In this document: in pieces, positions 14,990 to 22,431 of the stretch
How positions within the stretch are numbered: the first letter of the stretch is position 1
Layout of the letters: every line of letters begins with the position of its first letter
From: Oscillospiraceae bacterium
GTDB taxonomy: Bacteria > Bacillota > Clostridia > Oscillospirales > Oscillospiraceae
Reading direction: 5' to 3'
Assembly (NCBI GenBank): GCA_015068395.1
Contig: SVKP01000207.1
Coordinates: 1 to 35,666 of the forward strand
DNA: 35,666 nt
The notes under the pieces: model-generated
The model's input: only the letters and a program-made list of their open reading frames with translations
Database searches by the model: none
Told to the model about the DNA's origin: nothing
Program-made: the position numbers and the translations under genes

Positions 14990-16273
14990 ATGCTGATCTA
15001 TATAACGCGTCCCGGCGACACGCTGTATTCCGTCGCGCGCGGTTACTCTCTTTCGCCGCAGATTCTTGCAGGGCTGAACGGGCTGGACGTGCGCGTGCAG
15101 CTCGCCGTCGGGCAGGCGCTGGTCGTGCGAACGCCTGCCGTGGTACACACGGCGGCGCCGGGCGACACGCTCTATTCGATCACCCGCCGCTACGGTACGG
15201 ACGTGCGCACGCTCTACCGCAACAACTATAACCTCGGCGGGCGCGGCGTACTGCGCGCCGGGGAGCCGGTGGTGGTCGAATACGCCGACGACGAGCGCCT
15301 TGGCTCGCTGGAGGCGAACGCCTACGCCTATCCGTTTATCGAGGTTACGCTGCTGGACGCGACGCTGCCCTATCTCAGCTATCTGACGCCGTTCACCTAT
15401 GGAATCGGTGCAGACGGCGGACTGCTCCCGCTGCGGGACGGCGACCTGCTCTCCGCCGCCGCGCGCTACGGCGTGGGGACGCTGATGCACCTCTCGTCGC
15501 TCACGGAGGACGGCGGCTTTTCGAACGACCGCTCGTCGCTGCTGCTGAACAGCTTGAGCTTGCAGGAAAAGCTGCTGGAGGACATTTTGGAAACGCTGCG
15601 GGGGAAGGGCTTCTCCGGGCTCGACGTGGATTTCGAGTTCGTCTTCCCGCAGGAGCGCACGCTCTACGCCGACTTCATCCGCCGTCTGCGCGACGCGCTG
15701 AACCCGCTGGGCTATCCTGTACTCACGGCGCTTGCGCCCAAGACGCGCGGCGACCAGCCGGGCCTTCTGTACGAGGCGCACGACTACCCCCTGCTCGGCG
15801 AGGCGGCGAACGCCGTGCTGCTGATGACCTACGAGTGGGGCTACACCTACGGCCCGCCGATGGCGGTCGCGCCGCTGCCGCAGGTGCGGGCGGTGCTCGA
15901 CTACGCCGTAAGCGTGATCCCGCGCGATAAAATCTTGCTCGGCGTGCCGCTCTACGGCTACGACTGGCCGCTGCCTTACGTGCGGGGCGAGACGCGGGCG
16001 GACTCGATCTCGCCGCGCTACGCGCTGGAGCTGGCACTGCAAAACCGCACGGAAATTCTGTACGACGAGGTCGCGCAGTCGCCGTATTTCTACTACACGG
16101 ACCGCACCGGGCGGCAGCACGCCGTCTGGTTCGAGGACGCGCGCAGCATCGACGCGAAGCTCCGCCTCGTCTCCGCATACCGCCTGCGCGGTGTCGGCTT
16201 CTGGAGCCTGACGCGCGACATGCCGCAGGCATGGACCGTGATGAACGCGCTCTACGACGTAAAGTCCCCGTAG
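14990..16273 (+). CDS. LysM and glycoside hydrolase 18 spore cortex-lytic enzyme (SleL/YaaH type)
   Basis: A 427-residue enzyme with two N-terminal LysM domains (about residues 2-47 and 50-96; PGDTLYSVARGYSLSPQIL and PGDTLYSITRRYGTDVRTLYRNN). A GH18 barrel (about 105-425) follows. The catalytic strand reads GFSGLDVDFEFV, matching DxxDxDxE with the acid Glu. Other GH18 signs are LLMTYEWGYTYGPPMA and RGVGFWSLTRD. In Bacillus and Clostridia this layout belongs to SleL/YaaH, an N-acetylglucosaminidase that cuts cortex muramic-lactam peptidoglycan during germination. There is no signal peptide, as expected for a protein deposited in the spore coat from the mother cell. The ribosome site is GGGGGGG at about 14975. 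A strong hairpin follows the gene. Confidence 0.92.
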   Translation: MLIYITRPGDTLYSVARGYSLSPQILAGLNGLDVRVQLAVGQALVVRTPAVVHTAAPGDTLYSITRRYGTDVRTLYRNNYNLGGRGVLRAGEPVVVEYADDERLGSLEANAYAYPFIEVTLLDATLPYLSYLTPFTYGIGADGGLLPLRDGDLLSAAARYGVGTLMHLSSLTEDGGFSNDRSSLLLNSLSLQEKLLEDILETLRGKGFSGLDVDFEFVFPQERTLYADFIRRLRDALNPLGYPVLTALAPKTRGDQPGLLYEAHDYPLLGEAANAVLLMTYEWGYTYGPPMAVAPLPQVRAVLDYAVSVIPRDKILLGVPLYGYDWPLPYVRGETRADSISPRYALELALQNRTEILYDEVAQSPYFYYTDRTGRQHAVWFEDARSIDAKLRLVSAYRLRGVGFWSLTRDMPQAWTVMNALYDVKSP

Positions 16274-16277
16274 ACGC

Positions 16278-16316
16278 CGCAAGCCCCCCGCCGGGTCGTC
16301 CGGCGGGGGGCTTGCG
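16278..16316. terminator. Bidirectional GC-rich hairpin between convergent genes
   Basis: A 17-bp perfect stem closes a GTCGT loop between the LysM-GH18 gene and hsp20. There is no clear T-run on either side, so it may need help to terminate or may act as a 3'-end stabiliser. Confidence 0.7.
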
Positions 16317-16330
16317 TATGGTGAGAGGGA

Positions 16331-16801
16331 TTACTGGATCTCAAGCCGTCTCGCGCTCGAGACGGTCTGCTGCTTCTTGGGCATGGTCAGCTTGAGCACG
16401 CCGTCGCTGTACTCCGCCTTGATTGCGCCCTCCTCGATGCCGCTGATATCGAAGGAGCGCTGGTAACTGCCGTAGCTGCGCTCGCAGCGGAGGTAGTTGC
16501 CCTCCTTGTCCTTCTGCTCATGCTCGCTGTGGCGCTCGGCGCTGATGGTCATCGTCTCGCCGTCGAGGTCGATATGGATGTCCTCCTTCTTAAAGCCGGG
16601 CAGATCCGCCTCCAGCAGATAGCTGTCGCCCTTGTCCTGAATGTCGGTCTTGAACTCGGCAAGGCCGCCGAAGTCGTGCGTCAGGCTGCCGAACGGGCGT
16701 CCGCCGAAGAACGCGCGCTCCATCTCTTCCATCTCGCGGAAGGGGTCGTACGGACGCATCCCACGATTGCTTCTGTGCTCATAAGGTCTCAGTTCAAACA
16801 T
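16331..16801 (-). CDS. Small heat shock protein, Hsp20/alpha-crystallin
   Basis: An ATP-independent holdase chaperone of 156 residues. The alpha-crystallin domain runs from about residue 48 to 145. It includes EFKTDIQDKGDSYLLEADLPGFKKEDIHIDLDGETMTISAERH and the closing GVLKLTMPKK, the family's GxLxxxxPK strand. The N-terminal arm contains DPFREMEEMERAFFGG, typical of Clostridial Hsp18. The terminal SARRLEIQ supplies the assembly tail. The ribosome site AAAAGGAGG is strong. A perfect CIRCE operator about 145 nt upstream indicates control by HrcA. Confidence 0.96.
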   Translation of the reverse strand: MFELRPYEHRSNRGMRPYDPFREMEEMERAFFGGRPFGSLTHDFGGLAEFKTDIQDKGDSYLLEADLPGFKKEDIHIDLDGETMTISAERHSEHEQKDKEGNYLRCERSYGSYQRSFDISGIEEGAIKAEYSDGVLKLTMPKKQQTVSSARRLEIQ

Positions 16802-16944
16802 GATAAAAACCTCCTTTTATGAATGCCGCAAAGCGGTGGTTTACTCTCTCGCTCCTGCGGGGCTTCTTTCTCCCCCGGAGCAATTATGAGTATACCCACG
16901 ACCTGTGAATAAAAATACGTCTTTTTATGAACGGACTGTTAACT

Positions 16945-16971
16945 TTAGCACTCGTCATGCGAGAGTGCTAA
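16945..16971 (-). promoter_or_regulatory. CIRCE operator (HrcA-binding site)
   Basis: TTAGCACTC, nine bases, then GAGTGCTAA: a perfect match to the CIRCE consensus. It is palindromic and lies between divergent hsp20 and the lipoprotein gene. The heat-shock gene is the obvious target, although I could not assign a convincing hsp20 -35/-10 pair. Confidence 0.95.
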
Positions 16972-16992
16972 AAAATAATTTTACATAATTTA

Positions 16993-17021
16993 TAGCCAAA
17001 GCGAAAAAAAGCTGATATAAT
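16993..17021 (+). promoter_or_regulatory. Extended -10 promoter for the deacetylase-like lipoprotein
   Basis: TATAAT (17016-17021) is preceded by TGA (an extended -10). A four-of-six -35, TAGCCA (16993-16998), lies 17 bp upstream. The lipoprotein start is 75 nt downstream. Confidence 0.6.
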
Positions 17022-17095
17022 GCAAAATTGCCGTACAGCGAATGGAAAACCCTTGCGTGCGGAGAAGAAACTGTAAACGAAAGGTCTTGAGGCCC

Positions 17096-18415
17096 ATGAA
17101 ACGATGGATCGCACTTTTGCTCGCGCTGGCGACGGCGCTGAGCCTGATGACCGGCTGCGGCAAGAAGCAGCCGACCGGCGCGGAGGAGCCTCCGCAGCCG
17201 ACAAGCGGCACGCAGGCGTCGCAGACAGCACAGCCGACGGGCGACGCTGCCGGAGACAACACGGCGGAACCCGACGCGACGGCGGAGCCGGAGCCCGTGA
17301 GCACGGCGTACGTCGACCCCTATGACGCGGTGAAGAACTACTGGAAGCCGGAGCAGCTGACGCAGGCGTGGGGCCCGGACCAGATCGTCGAGCATCTGTT
17401 CTTCCACCCCATCATCGCCTATCCCAAGTACGCGTTCCACGAGTGCGCCGCGTCGCAGGATCAGCGCTACGGTCTGGACGACTGGATGTGCACGGTGGAC
17501 GAGTACAAGAAGATTTTGCAGAGCGTCTATGACCGGGGCTACATCCTCGTCCGCATGGAGGACGTTTGGAGCGAGTACACCACTGACAGCGGCGAGCAGC
17601 GCATGAAGCGCAACACGCTGATGCTGCCGGAGGGCAAAAAGCCCCTTATCATCTCTTTTGACGATGTGAACTACTATCCCTACATGCTTGAGGAGGGCTT
17701 CACCAGCAAGCTGGTCGTCGGCGACGACGGGGAGATCTGGGCGGAGTGCCGCGACCCCTACACCAACGAGATCTTCAACACCAAGGACCTCGACGCCACG
17801 CCGATTCTCGACCAGTTTGTCTATGAGCACCCCGACTTCTCGCTCAACGGCGCGAAGGCGATCTTCTCGCTGACGGGCTACTACGGCATCCTCGGCTATC
17901 GCACGCAGGACGACCGCGACATCGCGAAGGACAGCCCCGACCGCCCGGCGTTCGAGAAGTACCGCGCCGCTGAGATCGAGGCGGTCAAGCCCGTCATCCA
18001 GCGGCTCAAGGAGACGGGCTGGACGTTTGGCAGCCACACCTGGGGCCACATCCGCCTGAGCAAGCCCCTGCAAACCATCATCAACGACACCGAGCGCTGG
18101 GAGGACGAGGTCGGCTCGCTGGTCGGACCGACGCAAATTCTGTTCTACCCGCACGGCGGCCGTCCCGACGGCGACGACTGGCACAACACCGGCGAGAACT
18201 TCAAGTATTTGCAGAGCAAGGGCTTCCGCATCTTCGCGAGCGTGGGCATCAACTCGTTCAGCTACATCAAGAAGGACATCTGCGCGGTGATCTGCGACCG
18301 TCTGCACCCGGACGGAACGACCTTCCGGCACTCGCGCGAGCGCTATCTGCAATTCTATGACGCAAAGGACATCATGGACGTCGACGTCCGCCCGCCGCTC
18401 GGCGTGGATTGGTAA
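17096..18415 (+). CDS. Polysaccharide deacetylase-like lipoprotein
   Basis: A secreted, lipid-anchored protein of about 439 residues. The signal peptide MKRWIALLLALATALS ends in the lipobox LMTGC, with Cys21 the likely lipid-modified residue. A low-complexity linker rich in Pro, Thr, Ala and Glu runs to about residue 75. The rest resembles carbohydrate esterase 4. The metal-binding Asp pair is in IISFDDVNYYPYM (about 188), the His pair in FGSHTWGHIRL (about 313-317), and FYPHGG follows. Between motifs 1 and 2 there is a large insertion (about 195-300) not typical of simple NodB domains. The likely role is deacetylation of a cell-wall or surface glycan; the substrate is unknown. The start was chosen from the signal peptide. 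Confidence 0.82.
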   Translation: MKRWIALLLALATALSLMTGCGKKQPTGAEEPPQPTSGTQASQTAQPTGDAAGDNTAEPDATAEPEPVSTAYVDPYDAVKNYWKPEQLTQAWGPDQIVEHLFFHPIIAYPKYAFHECAASQDQRYGLDDWMCTVDEYKKILQSVYDRGYILVRMEDVWSEYTTDSGEQRMKRNTLMLPEGKKPLIISFDDVNYYPYMLEEGFTSKLVVGDDGEIWAECRDPYTNEIFNTKDLDATPILDQFVYEHPDFSLNGAKAIFSLTGYYGILGYRTQDDRDIAKDSPDRPAFEKYRAAEIEAVKPVIQRLKETGWTFGSHTWGHIRLSKPLQTIINDTERWEDEVGSLVGPTQILFYPHGGRPDGDDWHNTGENFKYLQSKGFRIFASVGINSFSYIKKDICAVICDRLHPDGTTFRHSRERYLQFYDAKDIMDVDVRPPLGVDW

Positions 18416-18431
18416 AAATAGGAGGTTTTCT

Positions 18432-18830
18432 ATGGCTACGGAAAAGGAACTGATCGAAAAAGCGGTCGCCATGCTGGACCTGTCCTACTGCCCGTACTCG
18501 AAATTCCCCGTCGGCGCGGCGCTGGAGTGCGAGGACGGCGCAGTGTTCACGGGCTGCAACGTTGAAAACGCCAGCTACGGGCTGTCGAACTGCGCCGAGC
18601 GCACCGCGGCGTTCAAGGCGGTGAGCGAGGGGCATCGGAAATTCAAGCGCATCGTGATCGCGGGCCGCTGCGAGGATTTCTGCTGGCCCTGCGGCGCGTG
18701 CCGCCAGGTCCTCAACGAGTTTGGCCCCGGCATGGAGGTCATCTGCCTCAATGCGAAGGGCGAGGCGGCGCACATGACGCTGCCCGAGCTGATCCCCCAC
18801 GCGGTCGACTCGATCTGGCTGGGAAACTGA
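18432..18830 (+). CDS. cdd: Cytidine deaminase
   Basis: Cdd converts cytidine and deoxycytidine to uridine and deoxyuridine in pyrimidine salvage. It is the short, homotetrameric type of 132 residues. Zinc ligands are Cys54 in NCAER (with catalytic Glu56) and Cys87 and Cys90 in PCGACRQVL. The substrate-contact motif FTGCNVENASYG is intact. The ATG at 18432 has AGGAGG directly upstream and lies 16 nt after the lipoprotein stop, so the two are probably co-transcribed. A hairpin terminator follows. Confidence 0.96.
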   Translation: MATEKELIEKAVAMLDLSYCPYSKFPVGAALECEDGAVFTGCNVENASYGLSNCAERTAAFKAVSEGHRKFKRIVIAGRCEDFCWPCGACRQVLNEFGPGMEVICLNAKGEAAHMTLPELIPHAVDSIWLGN

Positions 18831-18843
18831 AACTGGTTTGACA

Positions 18844-18884
18844 AAAAATCTTCCCGGGACACATACCGTCCCAGGAAGATTTTT
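18844..18884. terminator. Bidirectional terminator between cdd and the VanZ-like gene
   Basis: Long arms AAAAATCTTCC and GGAAGATTTTT, with an inner GGGAC/GTCCC stem and one C-A mismatch. Flanking A and T runs let it work on both strands. Confidence 0.85.
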
Positions 18885-18885
18885 G

Positions 18886-19341
18886 CTATTCTTTTTTCCT
18901 ACGCAGCCGCAGGTACAAAAAGCGGAGCAGGAGCGCCGCGAGGACGCCGAACGCCACGCCCGCCGTGTCCAGCCAGACGTCCGTGATTTGCGCGCCGCGG
19001 TTTGAGAGGACCTGAATGCTCTCGTCGCTAAAGGCGGCGAAGAAGCCCAGCTCGGCGGCGCGCGCCGCGGACAGCGGCGTATTCTCCCGGCGCAGCAGCA
19101 GGATCTGAAAGCCCAGCGCCGCGAACTCCGTGAAATGCGCAAGCTTGCGCACCAATTGATTGGTCACTTTTCCCTTGCCGACCGCCGCCTCCAGCTGGGG
19201 CTTCACATGCTCGGTCACGGTCTTGCTCTGCTCGTCCGAGACTGCGACCGGAATACAGGAATTCCCCCAGATAAACGCCAGCGTCAGCAGCAGAAACAGC
19301 CATTGGGCGACACGGATACCCCGTATGAGCCTTGCGTTCAT
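18886..19341 (-). CDS. VanZ-like family membrane protein
   Basis: A 151-residue membrane protein. The VanZ pattern is clear: a first membrane helix (VAQWLFLLLTLAFIWGNS), then RKLAHFTEFAALGFQILLL, then FSDESIQVLSNRGAQITDVWLDTAG and a last hydrophobic helix with a basic end (LRFLYLRLRRKKE). VanZ in enterococci gives low-level teicoplanin resistance. Most chromosomal homologues have no known role, and nothing here argues for resistance. The ATG at 19341 overlaps the end of the O-antigen-ligase gene, so the two are coupled. Confidence 0.88.
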   Translation of the reverse strand: MNARLIRGIRVAQWLFLLLTLAFIWGNSCIPVAVSDEQSKTVTEHVKPQLEAAVGKGKVTNQLVRKLAHFTEFAALGFQILLLRRENTPLSAARAAELGFFAAFSDESIQVLSNRGAQITDVWLDTAGVAFGVLAALLLRFLYLRLRRKKE

Positions 19342-19343
19342 GC

Positions 19344-21803
19344 TCACTCTCCGGCAAGCACAAGGCGCATGGCGTCGGGATCGGTGCGGACGGCGTAGAC
19401 CTCGTTGAGCTTTTCAAAGAACGCCTTGCTGTTTTTCTTGAGCTTGATCGGCTTGATGGAATTCGCGTCGCGCTGCGTGAGCATGTTCTGATAGTCCATC
19501 AGCTTGTACAGCAGATCACTGCTCCCCAGCAGGGGGGAGTTCTCGCCGGTGTCGATGAACACCTGCTTGAGCACGTCGATACAGTCGTTCCACATGTCGG
19601 AATCCGACGCGGACCAGCGCGCGGCGAGCATCGCCTCATCGACCGCCTCGTAATACCTGCCGCCGCTGAGGTAGTAGAGCATCAGAATATACGGGATCGA
19701 GTTGGACTGCACCTTCGAAAGCTCCTTCGCGTACGCGTCCGCCTGCGCGGCATAGGTGCCGTCCGTGTCATATTCCATCGCGGCGCGCACATAGGAGAGC
19801 TTTTCATCGTTCTTTTCGTAGAGGTCCCACTTCTCCGCCGCGGCGAGGCAGCTCATAAACTCGTCGAGCGAGCTGACCTTCTGGCGCGCGAGCTTATACG
19901 CGTGCATGTTGCAGCCCACGCTCACGATGAACAGCAGCGGCAGGATGCAGCAGACGACGCGGACGAGCGGCGACGTCTCCGCCGACGCGGCGCTTGCGCG
20001 GGGCTCCGCATAGGGCGGCAGCTCCGCTTCATCCTCCGGCTTTTTCTGAAAGCTCAGCGGCGCGGCGCAGGTCTCCGCGATAACGCCATAGAGCATATAG
20101 ATCATTGCGGCGAATACCGCCACGAACATCGTCACGTCCCAGAACATTTGCAGCGTGCTCATGGTAAACTCCGCGCAGAGCACCGGGTAGAGCCACGCGT
20201 TTTTTCTTTCCTTTTTCCGCGCCTTCACCAGCGAAACGCCAAAAACCACCACGGCGCCGGTGAACAGCACAAAGCCGATGATACCGCCCTCGATCAGAGA
20301 CTCCAGGAACTGGTTGTGGCTGTGGACGCTCTCGTACTCATAGCTCTGCACGAACGTGATTGCCGACCCGAACGCGCCGTCGCCAAGCCCCACGAGCGGG
20401 CTGAGGCGGAAGAGCTTCAGGCTGTCCTGCCAATACATCACACGCTGGAGCACGGAATGGCTGCCGGAGAGATTCACCAGACGGCGTGCGATAAAGTTCG
20501 GCAGAATGGTGTAGCCCAGCGGGACCTTCGTGGACCCGGAGACCACCGAACGGATCTCCTGTCCCGCCTTTCCGCTGAACGTGAAGATACACACGACGCT
20601 GTCCTGCGAGACGTCGAGCTTTGCGCCGTTGAGCTCCTGCGCGGTGCCTTCATAAACCTTCTGTCTGGAAGACGTCATAACCTGTTCCAGGCTCTGTGAC
20701 TCAATCGTGACCTTGACGCCCTCGTCCGCGTCCAGCGTGATGGTCTGCTCGCCCGGCTTGAGGACCGCGCTGCGCTGGATGCTCTTGCTCGATTCGGTGA
20801 AGGTATGCGGTCCCGTGAGCTGCGCGCCGACGATCAGATACGCCGCGGCAAGCGCCAGCACACAGACGGAGGCGCCGATGGTCGCCTTTTCATGCTTTGA
20901 AAGCGCGGACGCAAAGCGCTCGCCGAAAATCATCTCGGCAAATGCGGCAAGCGCGGCAAATGCGAACATCACCAGCCACATGGCAGCAGTGCGCGCATTG
21001 TGCAGCGGCCCGATCTCGACGAGCACCGCCGCGATGGACGCCGCCGCGCCGAGCAGCATGCGCGAAAGCACCGCGCCGCGCTCCTTCCCGGCGGCAATCA
21101 GGTAAACGACCACGGCGACGGCAAAGCAGCCGATGGCGCCGATGCTGATGCCGAGGATCATCGCGTAGGCATTGCACACCAGCGCGAACATCCAGAACGC
21201 GCGAGAAAGCGGTTTTTTCTGATTGGCGCAAATCAGCGCCACGCTCAGCAGGATGCCCAGCGCGTAAAACGAGGCCTCAATGTTGCAGTTGGCAAATACG
21301 CCGTACAGGCGGCTGTTGCGCATGCCGATCTCCAGCACGCCCTCGCCAAACAACGAATCGGAAAACGCCTTGAACACGCCCGTGGAGACCGCCTCCACGC
21401 CGAGCACGGCATAGATGGTGGATATCCCCACGCTCACCGACATGGCGCGGCGCGCGAACAGCGCGCTGCCCTTGCCGCGGAGCACCGCGTAGAGGAAAAA
21501 GAACGAAGCGATGAACGTGGTGGGGTAGCGCCCGAGGAAAAACTTGCCGGAAACCGCCCAGAAGATCGACAGCATGGTGAATGCCGCGTGCGCAAGCAGC
21601 AGCAGCGACGGCAGCTTGCCAAGCCGCTTGAGATCGCCCAGCCACAGCAGCGCGAGGATACCGACGCCCGCGAGGATCGTAACGCCCTTGTACCAAACCT
21701 CATTATAAGCCAGCCAGCCCAGGGCGGCGAACACGACGGCGAGCACCGCGCAAAGCGCCGAGGAAAGCAGTGTGCCCTCGTTTTTTGTATTTGTGTTTCC
21801 CAT
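19344..21803 (-). CDS. O-antigen ligase (Wzy_C) family membrane protein with C-terminal helical repeats
   Basis: An 819-residue protein with about a dozen membrane segments up to roughly residue 670, then a soluble helical region. The Wzy_C/O-antigen-ligase signature lies near residue 495, where YESVHSHNQFLESLIEGGIIGFVLF carries the family's H-N-x-hydrophobic-L-E pattern. A loop domain (about 345-450) precedes it. The C-terminal 150 residues resemble TPR-like helices (GGRYYEAVDEAMLAARWSASDSDMW). Such proteins join or polymerise lipid-linked surface glycans; in a Gram-positive cell this points to a wall polysaccharide or S-layer glycan. The ATG at 21803 was chosen because the frame upstream crosses the promoter and a palindromic repeat. 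Confidence 0.85.
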   Translation of the reverse strand: MGNTNTKNEGTLLSSALCAVLAVVFAALGWLAYNEVWYKGVTILAGVGILALLWLGDLKRLGKLPSLLLLAHAAFTMLSIFWAVSGKFFLGRYPTTFIASFFFLYAVLRGKGSALFARRAMSVSVGISTIYAVLGVEAVSTGVFKAFSDSLFGEGVLEIGMRNSRLYGVFANCNIEASFYALGILLSVALICANQKKPLSRAFWMFALVCNAYAMILGISIGAIGCFAVAVVVYLIAAGKERGAVLSRMLLGAAASIAAVLVEIGPLHNARTAAMWLVMFAFAALAAFAEMIFGERFASALSKHEKATIGASVCVLALAAAYLIVGAQLTGPHTFTESSKSIQRSAVLKPGEQTITLDADEGVKVTIESQSLEQVMTSSRQKVYEGTAQELNGAKLDVSQDSVVCIFTFSGKAGQEIRSVVSGSTKVPLGYTILPNFIARRLVNLSGSHSVLQRVMYWQDSLKLFRLSPLVGLGDGAFGSAITFVQSYEYESVHSHNQFLESLIEGGIIGFVLFTGAVVVFGVSLVKARKKERKNAWLYPVLCAEFTMSTLQMFWDVTMFVAVFAAMIYMLYGVIAETCAAPLSFQKKPEDEAELPPYAEPRASAASAETSPLVRVVCCILPLLFIVSVGCNMHAYKLARQKVSSLDEFMSCLAAAEKWDLYEKNDEKLSYVRAAMEYDTDGTYAAQADAYAKELSKVQSNSIPYILMLYYLSGGRYYEAVDEAMLAARWSASDSDMWNDCIDVLKQVFIDTGENSPLLGSSDLLYKLMDYQNMLTQRDANSIKPIKLKKNSKAFFEKLNEVYAVRTDPDAMRLVLAGE

Positions 21804-21840
21804 CGGGAATACGCCTTCTTTCCCATTATAGTGTCGCTCT

Positions 21841-21869
21841 ATTGTAACGGTTTTCGCGGAATCTGTCAA
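21841..21869 (-). promoter_or_regulatory. Sigma-A promoter for the O-antigen-ligase/VanZ pair
   Basis: On the minus strand TTGACA (21869-21864) and TACAAT (21846-21841) are 17 bp apart. The start codon lies 38 bp downstream of the -10. Confidence 0.87.
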
Positions 21870-21882
21870 GCGCCGTTTGGAG

Positions 21883-21919
21883 CTCCTTCCGTCACGCGCT
21901 GCGCGCGTGACGGAAGGAG
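21883..21919. repeat. Palindromic repeat, 17-bp stem
   Basis: Perfect arms at 21883-21899 and 21903-21919 around TGC. The first 27 nt are identical to 22292-22318 and match 25 of 27 with 26787-26761. It lies back to back with the minus-strand promoter for the ligase gene. Confidence 0.85.
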
Positions 21920-21945
21920 TCGCCGAAAGGAGACCGAAAAACTGG

Positions 21946-21974
21946 TTGACAATTCCCGCCTTCGGGCGTATCAT
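21946..21974 (+). promoter_or_regulatory. Sigma-A promoter for a short plus-strand RNA
   Basis: TTGACA (21946-21951) and TATCAT (21969-21974) are 17 bp apart. No protein gene follows on this strand; a strong hairpin occurs about 40 nt after the predicted start at about 21981. Confidence 0.75.
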
Positions 21975-21980
21975 AAATAC

Positions 21981-22066
21981 GTAGGCAAAGGTGGAGAATT
22001 CCTACACGGCAAAGCAAGCGGAACCCCCGGAAGAGCGGCAACTCTTCCGGGGGTTCCTTGCCATTT
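21981..22066 (+). ncRNA. Candidate small RNA convergent with a small hydrophobic peptide gene
   Basis: The predicted transcript is about 85 nt. It starts 7 nt after a good -10 and ends in a 16-bp hairpin (22020-22057) followed by TTGCCATTT. A weak 5-bp pairing, GTAGG with CCTAC (21981-22005), could form the 5' part. A GTG-initiated frame from 21991 exists but does not look like protein. The RNA converges on the 27-residue peptide gene at 22120-22203 and would share its 3' hairpin region. This resembles the 3'-overlap layout of type I antitoxin RNAs such as RatA or SR4. Function is inference. Confidence 0.45.
22020..22057. terminator. Bidirectional hairpin shared by convergent short transcripts
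   Basis: A 16-bp perfect stem (22020-22035 with 22042-22057) closes a CGGCAA loop. It is moderately T-rich on the plus-strand exit (TTGCCATTT) and less so on the minus (GCTTGCTTTG). Confidence 0.7.
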
Positions 22067-22119
22067 CACGTCATAACACTATGTACGCGCGGTATGACCG
22101 ACCGCAGGCTGTTGCTGCC

Positions 22120-22203
22120 CTACTTTCTGTCCAGCCATTTGCAGATGTAGCAGGCAACTACACCCGCCACGACAGAAAGGATGAAGGTGGAGATTCCGTC
22201 CAC
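22120..22203 (-). CDS. 27-residue hydrophobic peptide, type I toxin-like
   Basis: A tiny gene starting with GTG at 22203. Eight bases upstream is a near-perfect ribosome site (AAAGGAGG, minus strand, around 22212-22219). The product begins MDGISTFILSVVAGVV and ends ACYICKWLDRK. It is a single membrane helix of about 18 residues with a charged, Lys/Arg-containing C-terminus. Clostridial type I toxins, for example those of Clostridioides difficile, have this size and layout. The gene faces a promoter-driven short RNA from the opposite strand and shares a 3' hairpin with it. No strong promoter is visible upstream; the best is a weak TTGTCG/TATCTT pair. I do not claim toxicity; the strong ribosome site and coherent membrane peptide make it a likely real gene. 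Confidence 0.6.
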   Translation of the reverse strand: MDGISTFILSVVAGVVACYICKWLDRK

Positions 22204-22291
22204 GGCTTTCGCCTCCTTTCCGGCCGGAGACGCGGCAGCAAAGATAGAATAGCACCGCATCCGACAAAAAGCAACAAAAAGACAGCTTCGA

Positions 22292-22343
22292 CTCCTTCCG
22301 TCACGCGCTGCGCGCGTGCCACCTCCCTCATGGAGGGAGGCTA
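22292..22343 (+). repeat. 52-nt two-hairpin dispersed repeat, copy 1
   Basis: The first part is CTCCTTCCGTCACGCGC followed by a GC palindrome. The second is CCTCCCTC, a short loop, and GAGGGAGG. The same 52 nt recur in inverted orientation at 26736-26787 with 3 mismatches, on the far side of the S-layer gene. Confidence 0.88.
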
Positions 22344-22350
22344 AGAACGC

Positions 22351-22391
22351 AAAAAACTTCCCCCCGCGCTTTCGCGCGGGGGAAAGTTTTT
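22351..22391 (-). terminator. Intrinsic terminator of the S-layer gene
   Basis: An almost perfect 18-bp stem (one C-A mismatch) with A and T runs on both sides. It lies 40 nt past the S-layer stop codon and can act on both strands. Confidence 0.9.
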
Positions 22392-22431
22392 GAGCTTAGG
22401 TTCGATCAGAACCGGTCACATGTGGGAGAAA

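Noticed and set aside
21991-22344. 117-codon plus-strand frame starting within the candidate small RNA
   Set aside because: It reads through the terminator hairpin, the antisense of the peptide gene and a palindromic repeat, with no recognisable protein features.
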